A stretch of 64,000 nt of DNA from Fratercula arctica (lineage: Eukaryota > Chordata > Aves > Charadriiformes > Alcidae), in the NCBI GenBank assembly GCA_947846985.1, contig CANTUZ010000001.1:185650455-185714454 (forward strand), in the 5' to 3' direction. This document shows positions 55,301-62,200 of the stretch, piece by piece. The notes beneath the pieces are model-generated. The model saw only the letters and a list, made by a program, of their open reading frames with translations. It was not told the origin of the DNA and made no database searches. The translations under genes and the position numbers were made by a program. Each line of letters begins with the position of its first letter. Position 1 is the stretch's first letter.

Positions 55301-56154
55301 GCTGCAAGAATGAAAAAGATTAGTTCAATGACTCCAACTGAGATGACAGAAAGCCTTCTGCAAATTTTACCACGATACAAGTAGGGCTTCCATCGTTCAG
55401 TAACTGAGAGTCCACTGAAGTAAACATCGAGAAGGGGATCTGAAATCAGGCAGCTGAAGAAACATGCCAAGGCAAATGGGTTTGTGGGGATTTGCAGTGA
55501 TGGAAAAAAGAGTAAGGATGCAATGGCTCCAAAAATTGCCAAATTTGGAATTGCCAAAAAAGACTTCATACGTAAGTCGATAATCAACATGGCCAAAGCC
55601 ATGACCAACAGAATAATACTCATAGATTTTTCTACCAGCATAGTTGTGCTGGCAATTGCAAATCCAACTAGCTCCAAAAATTCAACTGTTGTCAGCAGAG
55701 TCGGTCGATGATGGATACAACCACAAATCCTCTCAACTAAAGCACATAATATCCTTAAAACAATGGCAGAGAGGAGCAAATATTTAGTAGCTTCTTCTTT
55801 CACATCTGTTTTGAAGGCAGAATTGTTAAGGAAACAGAGAAGGCCAAGCAAAAAACCAAACCAAAGATTGGAGAGACTCAAACTTGCTGTTTCCATTGAA
55901 AAATAGTAGTATAGGATGCTGGCAATTCCAAGAACAAAGAGCCCCAGAATAAATATTACCAAAATCAGTGCATCTGCAGTTTTTTCCCACCTGACGTAAA
56001 GGCCCATGCAAATGGCAACCAGTAGGTTGATTCTGGCAAGATAGCCAAGGTATCTGACGGAGGAGTGCATGTTCACTTCTCTGTTTGCTTCTTCTAGCCT
56101 TGTCATTGCTGCATAGAGACAATGACTAACACAGTAACGCAGTGACCTACACAT
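36622..56154 (-). CDS. TMEM168: TMEM168, transmembrane protein 168 (complete coding region, 4 coding exons)
   Basis: The coding parts are 56154-55018, 43846-43704, 41529-41255 and 37169-36622. All borders are GT-AG, and the lengths (1137, 143, 275 and 548 nt) join in frame to 700 codons plus stop; human TMEM168 is 697 residues. Recognised from the start MCRSLRYC, the segment [20 protein letters not shown] and the end [11 protein letters not shown]. The first ~400 residues hold roughly 10-12 hydrophobic segments, for example about 61-83, 92-110, 155-193, 268-287, 292-318, 357-376 and 384-398. Residues ~415-600 form a soluble-looking domain with YYSGH508 and LDC549, and another hydrophobic stretch lies at ~653-673. 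The family is reported to be a nuclear/intracellular membrane protein influencing cardiac Nav1.5 (SCN5A) and to carry a Brugada-syndrome variant; no enzyme activity is established. Three extra residues near 207-213 (relative to remembered human protein) explain 700 versus 697. Intact, with no frameshift. Confidence 0.97.
37170..41254 (-). other. TMEM168: TMEM168 intron 4
   Basis: 4.1 kb between the exon 4 donor and the exon 5 acceptor. Holds an A/C-rich stretch at about 37395-37455 and otherwise nothing recognisable. Confidence 0.9.
41255..41529 (-). CDS. TMEM168: TMEM168 coding exon 4 (residues 427-519)
   Basis: The acceptor is CTTTAG|TCCCGATGG (AG at 41531-41530) and the donor TGGCAG|GTAACT (GT at 41254-41253); 275 nt. 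It encodes [20 protein letters not shown], then a predicted helix, then the strand [20 protein letters not shown] with His508 and His510. The last base starts the split Gly519 codon. Confidence 0.96.
41530..43703 (-). other. TMEM168: TMEM168 intron 3
   Basis: 2.2 kb, AT-rich, with TATATG/TATGTA runs near 42220-42260 and 42360-42395. No other feature seen. Confidence 0.9.
43704..43846 (-). CDS. TMEM168: TMEM168 coding exon 3 (residues 380-427, split codon at end)
   Basis: The acceptor is TTTTTAG|CCAACC (AG at 43848-43847) and the donor TGCAG|GTATAG (GT at 43703-43702). The exon is 143 nt: 47 codons beginning PTNGIF, then AG, completed to Ser427 by the first base of exon 4. It encodes a last hydrophobic segment (about 384-398), a Cys/Gly-rich turn and the strand [10 protein letters not shown] (415-424), a candidate first beta strand of the C-terminal domain. 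Confidence 0.96.
45258..45333 (+). repeat. Imperfect short tandem duplication in intron 2
   Basis: AACTGATAGCATTATT occurs at 45258 and 45311, and TGATAGCACTATTCTCAAAT at about 45277 is repeated with one change at about 45314. Overlapping 37- and 53-bp steps suggest slippage. Confidence 0.7.
46360..46386 (+). repeat. Poly(A) tract, 27 bases
   Basis: Uninterrupted run of A in intron 2. No retroposed gene body was recognised upstream of it. Confidence 0.95.
48288..48390 (-). mobile_element. Short CR1 3'-end fragment in intron 2
   Basis: 'atcacagaatcactgaatggttgaggttggaaggggtctctgg' followed by 'gctcaagcagggccacctagag' is the reversed CR1 3' terminus. About 100 bp only. Confidence 0.85.
48438..48496 (+). 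repeat. AT-rich microsatellite
   Basis: Interrupted TATA/TTTTATATAT runs shortly after a CR1 fragment in intron 2. Confidence 0.85.
51365..52170 (-). mobile_element. Old CR1-like LINE fragment in intron 2
   Basis: The order of landmarks matches the old reptile/bird CR1 3' region, reversed: 'ttaggctgcaccaaaggtctgtctat', 'gatttcctgagccaggcat', 'tccatgaacttgcc', 'gcccttctccgaaccttcactt', 'gaattgcacagttattcaaaat', 'tggatttacacagtggc' and 'taataattcccaatattta'. About 800 bp, strongly diverged. Confidence 0.75.
53940..54045 (+). repeat. A/C-rich low-complexity stretch
   Basis: Degenerate AAACCAAA/CAAACAAAA units, G-free over long runs, in intron 2. A similar shorter stretch lies at about 37395-37455 in intron 4. 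Confidence 0.8.
55018..56154 (-). CDS. TMEM168: TMEM168 coding exon 2 (start codon to residue 379)
   Basis: This part of exon 2 starts at the ATG (56154-56152) and ends at Gln379, followed by donor CAG|GTAAA (GT at 55017-55016), phase 0. It encodes most of the membrane-embedded half of the protein. The first Met is chosen because MCRSLRYC...HCLY matches the known N-terminus, although its context is weak (T at -3). A second Met 16 codons on ([12 protein letters not shown]) is the obvious alternative start. The open frame runs on past the donor to 54940 only by chance; the in-frame continuation is in exon 3. Confidence 0.97.
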
Positions 56155-56212
56155 GTAAACCGCAGTTAGGGGGTTTTACCCACTTGACTGAAAGTAAATA
56201 TTTGGGTTTCAT
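56147..56212 (-). other. Upstream ORF 3, overlapping the TMEM168 start codon
   Basis: ATG at 56212-56210 (weak context, T at -3), 21 codons, TAG at 56149-56147. It is out of frame with TMEM168 and overlaps the main ATG (56154-56152) by 8 nt. Confidence 0.5.
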
Positions 56213-56284
56213 CCAATAAACACAATGCAATCTCCGCCTTCTGTAATATCATTTCAGTAACAGTGGTCCAGAATCACCAAAGTC
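56155..56284 (-). other. TMEM168: TMEM168 5' UTR part of exon 2
   Basis: The acceptor is a pyrimidine-rich run ending CTTCTTCCAG|GACTTTGG (AG at 56286-56285). The 130 nt between it and the start codon hold two upstream ATGs (56252 and 56212). Joining it to exon 1 is a prediction from splice signals only. Confidence 0.75.
56166..56252 (-). other. Upstream ORF 2 of TMEM168
   Basis: ATG at 56252-56250 (G at -3), 28 codons, TAA at 56168-56166. Its ATG overlaps the stop of upstream ORF 1 as ATGA, and it ends before the main start. No recognised peptide. Confidence 0.5.
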
Positions 56285-57141
56285 CTGGAAGAAGAATTAA
56301 AAAAGTTTTAATGGCAAATAATTCCTTCTAATCATATACAGCATAAACATGACACATCCTTTCTCACCAAAGAGTTTAACATCTAAATTAAAAAACACAT
56401 AATAAAGACCAAGTAAGTGTGTTGTTAAAGGTCATTCAAACTGGGGTCATTATTAAACCCAATATAAAATGGGTGCTGCATAAATCTTATTTCATAATTT
56501 GAATGAGAGGAAAAGGTAAACCAAACCTGGCCTGTGCAGTGTTTCCACAAAACCCATCCATTAGGTACCTACATTGGATATCTATGGGTATCCAAAATAT
56601 TGCTATGATATCCATTACCTTCTAAAATAGTTTAATATTGTTTTAAAGCATTGTTTTACTTCACCATTACATTTGGTAAGTTCTCACTTTATATAAACCT
56701 TTTCAGCATGCTTTGCAAGACTTCTTTTTAGTAGTCAAACAGCTACAGGATTTACAAAAACAACTTTGTAATCAGTTAACAATCTTAACGAAAAAGGATA
56801 TTATCATCATTTCCATTTCACAGAAGGGGAGTGGACACACAGATGTACCAACTGATCTGACAACATTTTCAGAGACTTTTCTTAATGTAAAATCAAAGCC
56901 TTCATTTTCAACCCTCCAAGCCACTCCCCCCTGCAAAAAAAAAACCCCAAACCAACAAAATGTTCAGGATAAATATTATATTTAAAACATAAGCGCCTCC
57001 CACTCAAATCCATTTGACCTACATGCTTTTCTTTTTAATATAGTATAGGAACAGATAGTAACATGCTTAGGGGAATTTTGTAAGAAAACATGGCTAGGCA
57101 GATGTCACTGCAGATCATTACTATTTCATGGGATAAGCTTC

Positions 57142-57713
57142 TGTCCTGGTTTCAGCTGGGATGGAGTTAATTTTCTTCCTAGCAGCTGGTATAGTGCTGT
57201 GATTTGGATTTAGGATGAGAAAAATGTTGATAACACACTAATATTTTAGTTGTTCCTAAGCAGTCAAGGACTTTTCAGCTTCTCATACTGGCCTGCTAAC
57301 AAGAAGTTGTGGGGCACCCAAGAGGCTGGGAGGGGACACAGCTGACCCCAGCTGAGCAAAGGGATATTCCATGCCATATGGCATCATGCTCAGCATATAA
57401 ACTTGAGGGAAGAAGGAGGAAGGGGGGGATGTTCAGAGTTATGGTCTTTGTCTTCCCAAGTAACTGTTACCCGTGACAGAGCCCTGCTTTCCTGGAGATG
57501 GCTGAACACCTGCCTGATGATGGGAAGCAGTGAATAAATTCCTTGTTTTGCTTTGCTTGTGTGTGCAGCTTTTGCTTTACCTATTAAACTGCCTTTATCT
57601 CAAGCCACAAGTTTTCTTACTTTTACCCTTCTAATTCCCTCCCCCATCCCATCGGTGGGACTGAGGGAGCGACTGCGTGGTGCTTAGTCACTGCCTGGGG
57701 TTAAACCAGGACA
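57142..57713 (+). mobile_element. Solo LTR of an avian endogenous retrovirus (ERVL-like, TguLTR5-type)
   Basis: This 572-bp element starts TGTCCTGGTTT and ends AAACCAGGACA, giving 11-bp perfect inverted ends with TG...CA. It is flanked by a perfect 5-bp target-site duplication GCTTC (57137-57141 and 57714-57718). It has a TATA-like ATATAAAC near 57395 and AATAAA at 57533-57538, in the order expected for a plus-strand LTR. No retroviral genes lie next to it, so it is a solo LTR left by recombination. It sits antisense in intron 1, about 860 bp from the exon 2 acceptor. The family name is from memory of the consensus. Confidence 0.9.
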
Positions 57714-58177
57714 GCTTCTTCCTGGTCTGAACTCAAGTCTTCAAACACGAGGACCACGGTAACTCTGTTGATGTCTAATCCTATGGAGTTTACAAATAAA
57801 CAATACTACTAATTGCTACAATTAGAAAAAAAAAGTTATTGAGGAAAATCTAGTTCCACGAAAATCTCCATTTTACTGTACTTATATAATTTTGGACTTG
57901 TCACAATGTTGTGAGAGGCACAGTTCAGAGCCCTCCAGTTAAATGCAAAAAAGGTTTGTACTTTGAAGTCACAGCCCTGCTCTGGATGCAAAATGTGCTA
58001 TAAGTGACAAATTGATAAGAATTACTCAGACAACAAGCTTTCTGTGAAACTACATGTAAAGAGAACCACATGTACTTCTGATTTTTGATCCTTTTGTGCC
58101 TAGAAACTCTAAACCAGGAGTCACTGAACAAACAAAACGGAGCTTATACCTCCAAAGAAAATAAGGCAGAAAACAAC

Positions 58178-58559
58178 ATGGCCTTGATGTTTCGGGTTGC
58201 AACATCCAAGTTGCACTCCTGAGCAAACCACATTTAGATCCAAAACGAACAGAAAGCGCACACCCACTTTTAAATATTTGTCAACTTCTGCAAGCACAAT
58301 TTGAAGCAAAACCTAGAGTCTAAGCAGAGATTTAGAGACTAAACTACCCAGGAGCTTTCCTATATGTAAAGCAACAGCATTCCCAAAGTAGTTTTTACCC
58401 CAATTTGCCTAAGAAAGTAGAAAAAAAAGAACCAAAACCCAAAGATGGCCCAGTAGTTTAGCTGCAGTCGATTTAATGTTTAGGTGAGGCCTATCGAAAG
58501 TACTAGATCCTCTTTCCTTCAGTTTTATTCTTCCAGTTTAGTGCATTTTTTTAAAAAAC
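58178..58559 (+). repeat. Direct duplication in TMEM168 intron 1, copy A
   Basis: About 382 bp, nearly identical (about 98%, roughly 8 substitutions plus run-length changes) to 60549-60933 in the same orientation. Both copies start ATGGCCTT and end in a T-run/A-run. Copy A is flanked by ACATG on both sides, perhaps by chance. No known repeat family or coding content recognised. Confidence 0.95.
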
Positions 58560-59647
58560 ATGAAAGTATAGAAACAAGAAAATCAGCATCAATATTTTTT
58601 TGTCTCTAATTTTCTTAAGAAGTGTCACAAATTACCAAGAGCCCAGGAAGTTGTCCGAGTTCCCTTACTTGAAATTTACTGAAATCCTGTGTAGTAGTTA
58701 TATTTGCTTTTAAAGTTATTAGTGAAAAGTTTGTATAAGAGTACGATTATACAGGTTATGGGCAGAGTCCCCAACATGTAAGAAGACTCACATGTAGCCT
58801 CTATCATTTTTAAGTAATTACCTAATTGCCCATCTTACAGAGACTCTGAAGAGTTATTAGTATGACAGAGCAACCAACGTGTCAAGAACACTCAGAGCTA
58901 AGTTATAGCTTACAGCTTGTATTTATAATGCTGGGGAAAGTATGAAAGGACATCTTGACTGAAACACTCTTTATTCTCTCTTGATTTTTAAATTCTCATT
59001 TTTTTAAACTAATGAACAGCAAAAGAAAAAGTGAACTGACTGATTTGCCCATAAGCTTTGCTGATTTGAAGACTGACATCCAGTGTAAAACTAGCTTAAC
59101 TACTTGATGTAGAGACAAACTAGGCCTAAGAAATCCTATTGTTTAAACTGCTTAAGTTTGGTAACATATATTTTCAAATTATGTTAAATACCTAACAACA
59201 TTGCAGATACTACTTGCAGAAATTATTAATTGAAATAGAACACATACCATATACTTAAAGCAAATGGTTATTGCATGATGTCGTTGTAAGTTAAAGTTCT
59301 TTGAATTTCAACTGTGCATTTTCATAGTACTCATTAATTTTTTATACATGTAAACTTAATTCTGAGTTGCCTGGATGCTTAACATCTCGTAATACTTCTC
59401 CCCTGACCTGGTAATATACTTAGTGTTCCACTCAACCCTTCACTTGTTTCTACTTCATATATATAACACAGCCCAAAGTTAGCTATCGTATTCCAGGTCA
59501 CAAGATATCAGGTATCATAGCACTGTCCGCAGTCTCACTGTTTCTTGTACTGCAATTAACATTGGCATTATGGACAACTTGAGCCATTTATTTCAAGTCC
59601 TACAGATGCACACACACACCGGTTATCTCTTCTTCAAACCATGAATA

Positions 59648-59780
59648 CAATCATAGAATAATTCAGGTTGGAAAAGACCTGTAAGGTCATCGAATATAGA
59701 GGGACGATTTCACATGTCCTTCCAACCCACAGCACTGATGTGCAACGACTGCTGCGCTGAAGCACATCTGCCATCCCGCC
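59648..59780 (-). mobile_element. CR1 3'-end fragment in intron 1
   Basis: 'caatcatagaataattcaggttggaaaagacctgtaaggtcatcgaa' is the reversed CR1 terminus, followed by a degraded 'ccaacccacagcactgatg...aagcacatct' block. Confidence 0.75.
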
Positions 59781-60548
59781 CTGCTATCTTGATTCCTGGG
59801 CCTTTCTGGAACCCTTCCAAGCCAAGGGGCTAATACTGTATGTATTCCCTTGGACAACAGCCTCACAGAAGCGGGCAGCTGGGCTCACACGCAAAGGGCG
59901 GAAGCTCCTGCCTAATGCCTGGCTGAAAATTTTGCTATGGTCGCTAGATTATTTTCTGCTGGGATCATTACACCAGCAAACTCCCTTACAGGCAGGCAGC
60001 CGCTTATGACAGAAACTACTCTGACTGGTTCAGCTTGTAACAAGCGGAGTTCTGCGGCCATCACATCATGAGATACACGATGGAGAAGTTCCTCTGCTGC
60101 CACCCCACCTGCCGAGCCGGGCACCGGGGCTGGAATGCTCCTGTCCCTGGCGGAAAGACACAGGGGCTGCTCCAGCATGAAGTATTTGCGAAGTGACACA
60201 GCTGACCATGAACGCAGCCTCCTCTTCCTGACCTTCCAGACAATTAGCAAGAAGGTGCATGGCTAAACCACGCTATTAATCATTAGTATTTTCCTAAGCA
60301 AAACAGATGGTCAGCTTTTTAGGGAAAAGAGGAAAAGGCACATTTTCATGATTAATATATCCCATCACGCAGCTATTGCCAAACAAATGTAACACAGCAA
60401 TTCAGATAATTTTAATGAGAAATTTCAGTATCTGATTTATTCTTTAAAACATAGCTATTTGTTACTCATTTCTGTCAAGACTTTGACTGTTCAAATACTA
60501 TTCCAAGTCAGGGAGGAGAGTGCTGTATTTGTTTGGTTTATTAAACTA

Positions 60549-60933
60549 ATGGCCTTAATGTTTCGGGTTGCAACATCCAAGTTGCACTCCTGAGCAAACC
60601 ACATTTAGATCCAAAACGAACAGAAATCGCACACCCACTTTTAAATATTCGTCAACTTTTGCAAGCACAATTTGAAGCAAAACCTAGAGTCTGAGCAGAG
60701 ATTTAGAGACTAAACTACCCAGGAGCTTTCCTATATGTAAAGCAACAGCATTCCCAAAGTAGTTTTTACCCCAATTTGCCTAAGAAAGTAGAAAAAAAAA
60801 GAACCAAAACCCAAAGATGGCCCAGTAGCTTAGCTGCAGTCGATTTAATGTTTAGGTGAGGCCTATCGAAAGTACTAGACCCTCTTTCCTTCAGTTTTAT
60901 TCTTCCAGTTTAGTGCATTTTTTTTTTAAAAAA
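60549..60933 (+). repeat. Direct duplication in TMEM168 intron 1, copy B
   Basis: Second copy, about 2.37 kb from copy A and about 85 bp from the edge of the CpG island. Differences include G/A near the start, AGCG/ATCG, TTTG/TTCG, CTTCTG/CTTTTG, TAAGC/TGAGC, TTTAGC/CTTAGC and GATCC/GACCC, plus longer homopolymer runs. Confidence 0.95.
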
Positions 60934-61418
60934 GCAACTCTATGAGACTTTGTTTTTAAACAACAAAAAAAAGTCGCATTTAGCTAACGCATTAAAGCCA
61001 GGAGGCTTGTCCCTCAGGTGAAGGACTCCCTCAGCCGCCGGACGCGCGGATCCAGACCGTATTTCGATGTCCGCCGTCAGACAGCCGGAGGGCAGCGCCC
61101 GAAGCCCCAGCTGCCGGGCTGGCCCGGCCGGCCCAGTTTAACGACAGCGTTCGGCTCCGCGGAGCGGGGGCTGCCAGCCGCAGGTCTGCCGCCCCCACAA
61201 CCTGTCCTGCGCAGCCGGCCGCGGGCCTGCCCGGGAGGCCGCGTCCCCCCGGGGCTGTCCGCCAGGCTCGGCTCCCCTCGCCCCCACAAGCCCGGCCTAA
61301 GCTCCCCCCGGGCCGCCGCCGTGCCCCGCCCCCCCCGCGGGAGGCGGCCCGTACCGGTCCCCGTCCCGCACTCACCTCAACAGGCATCCCGGAAACTTCC
61401 CGCTCCCCGCGCAGCGCT

Positions 61419-61430
61419 GCCGCCATGTTG
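61419..61430 (-). promoter_or_regulatory. YY1-like site CAACATGGCGGC
   Basis: Minus-strand CAACATGGCGGC fits the YY1 consensus AANATGGCGGC. Such sites commonly lie just downstream of the start site in TATA-less CpG promoters. Here it also supplies the upstream ORF 1 start codon. Confidence 0.55.
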
Positions 61431-61571
61431 AGGCTGAGCCGGGCGTCCCGCCTACGGGCCGCGCCGAGGCTCAAACCACGCCGCGGCCGCTGCCGGAGCC
61501 GAGCTCGCCGCGGCGACCAGGCCGGGCCGGGCCACGAGGCGGCCGGTGGGCCGTGGTGGGGTTGTACCGGT

Positions 61572-61586
61572 GTTGCCATCGGCAAC
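61572..61586. promoter_or_regulatory. RFX-type X-box palindrome GTTGCC-ATC-GGCAAC
   Basis: Two perfect inverted 6-bp half-sites GTTGCC and GGCAAC are separated by 3 bp, the arrangement bound by RFX family factors (half-sites spaced 1-3 bp). It lies at the upstream edge of the CpG island. Binding is inferred. Confidence 0.5.
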
Positions 61587-61689
61587 CTCCAGCCTCACAG
61601 CTGACTCGCTCTCTGGGAATTCAGCAGCATTCGGATGATGGGCAAGAGTGAAGGGTGGGCGGCAGGGCGAGGGAGGCGACAGCCCCCAC

Positions 61690-62200
61690 CTGCAGCTCTG
61701 CCTCCGGTTCTGGGGCCCTCAGCGCAGGAAAGACATGGACCTGTTGGAGCGGGTCCAGAGGAGGGCCACGAAGATGATCAGAGGGCTGGAGCACCTCTCC
61801 TGTGAGGACAGGCTGAGAGAGTTGGGGTTGTTCAGCCTGGGGAAGAGAAGGCTCCGGGGAGACCTTACAGCAGCTGTCCGGTACCTGAAGGGGGCTACAG
61901 GAAAGGAGGGGAGGGACTCTTTATCGGGGCCTGTTGCAATAGAACAAGAGGCAATGGCTTTAAACGAAAAGAGGGAAGATTTAGACTAGATATAAAGAAG
62001 AAATTTTTTACAATGAGGGTGGTGAAACACTGGCACAGGTTGCCCGGAGGCGTTGTGGATGCCCCATTCCTGGAAACATTCAAGGTTGGACGGGGCTCTG
62101 AGGAACCTCATCTGTTTGAAGATGTCCCTGCTCATTGCAGGGGGGTTGGACTGGGCGGCCTTTAAAGGTCCCTTCCAACCCAAACTGTTCTACAAAAGTG
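61690..62200 (+). mobile_element. CR1 LINE fragment, sense, next to the CpG-island promoter
   Basis: Plus-strand CR1: 'gcagctctgcctccggttctggggccct', GACATGGACCTGTTGGAGCG, 'agaggagggccacgaagatgatc', 'ttcagcctggggaagagaag', and the 3' end 'gggggttggactgggcggcc...aggtcccttccaacccaaactgttcta'. The ORF2 end is recognisable but frame-broken. It is the only confidently called CR1 in the window on the plus strand. Confidence 0.95.

Larger units (their letters stand above)
56285..61375 (-). other. TMEM168: TMEM168 intron 1
   Basis: 5.1 kb between the non-coding exon 1 donor and the exon 2 acceptor. Holds the solo LTR, both copies of the direct duplication and a CR1 fragment. About half the CpG island lies in its first 360 bp. 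Confidence 0.75.
56249..61426 (-). other. Upstream ORF 1 of TMEM168 (split across exons 1 and 2)
   Basis: The ATG at 61426-61424 has A at -3 and G at +4 (CAACATGG), a strong initiation context. It reads 17 codons (MAAALRGEREVSGMPVE) to the exon 1 donor. After the predicted splice it continues from 56284 for 11 codons to TGA at 56251-56249, 28 codons in all. Depends on the exon 1-exon 2 splice and on transcription starting upstream of 61426. Confidence 0.5.
61018..61600 (-). promoter_or_regulatory. TMEM168: CpG-island promoter of TMEM168
   Basis: This block of roughly 580 bp is very GC-rich with many CpGs, in sharp contrast to the AT-rich flanks. It contains the predicted exon 1 donor, runs of GGCGGG/CCCGCC type (Sp1-like), a YY1-like site at 61419-61430 and an RFX-like palindrome at 61572-61586. 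No TATA box was seen. The open frames across it are a by-product of GC richness. An upstream partner gene reading the other way was not seen. Confidence 0.85.
61376..61600 (-). other. TMEM168: TMEM168 non-coding exon 1 (5' UTR; upstream limit uncertain)
   Basis: On the minus strand the sequence CCTGTTGAG|GTGAGTG gives a canonical donor (GT at 61375-61374) inside the CpG island. It is the only strong donor I see upstream of the exon 2 acceptor. The transcription start cannot be read from sequence; somewhere between about 61430 and 61600 is likely because the GC-rich block ends there. The exon contains a strong-context upstream ATG at 61426. Confidence 0.7.

Noticed and set aside
58121..58309. 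Minus-strand open frame overlapping duplication copy A
   Set aside because: A 62-codon frame overlapping one copy of an intronic duplication, without family resemblance; not supported as a gene.
61031..61585. 184-codon minus-strand open frame across the CpG island
   Set aside because: Long frames are expected in GC-rich DNA with few stop codons; the exon 1 donor interrupts it, and only its short uORF part is plausible.
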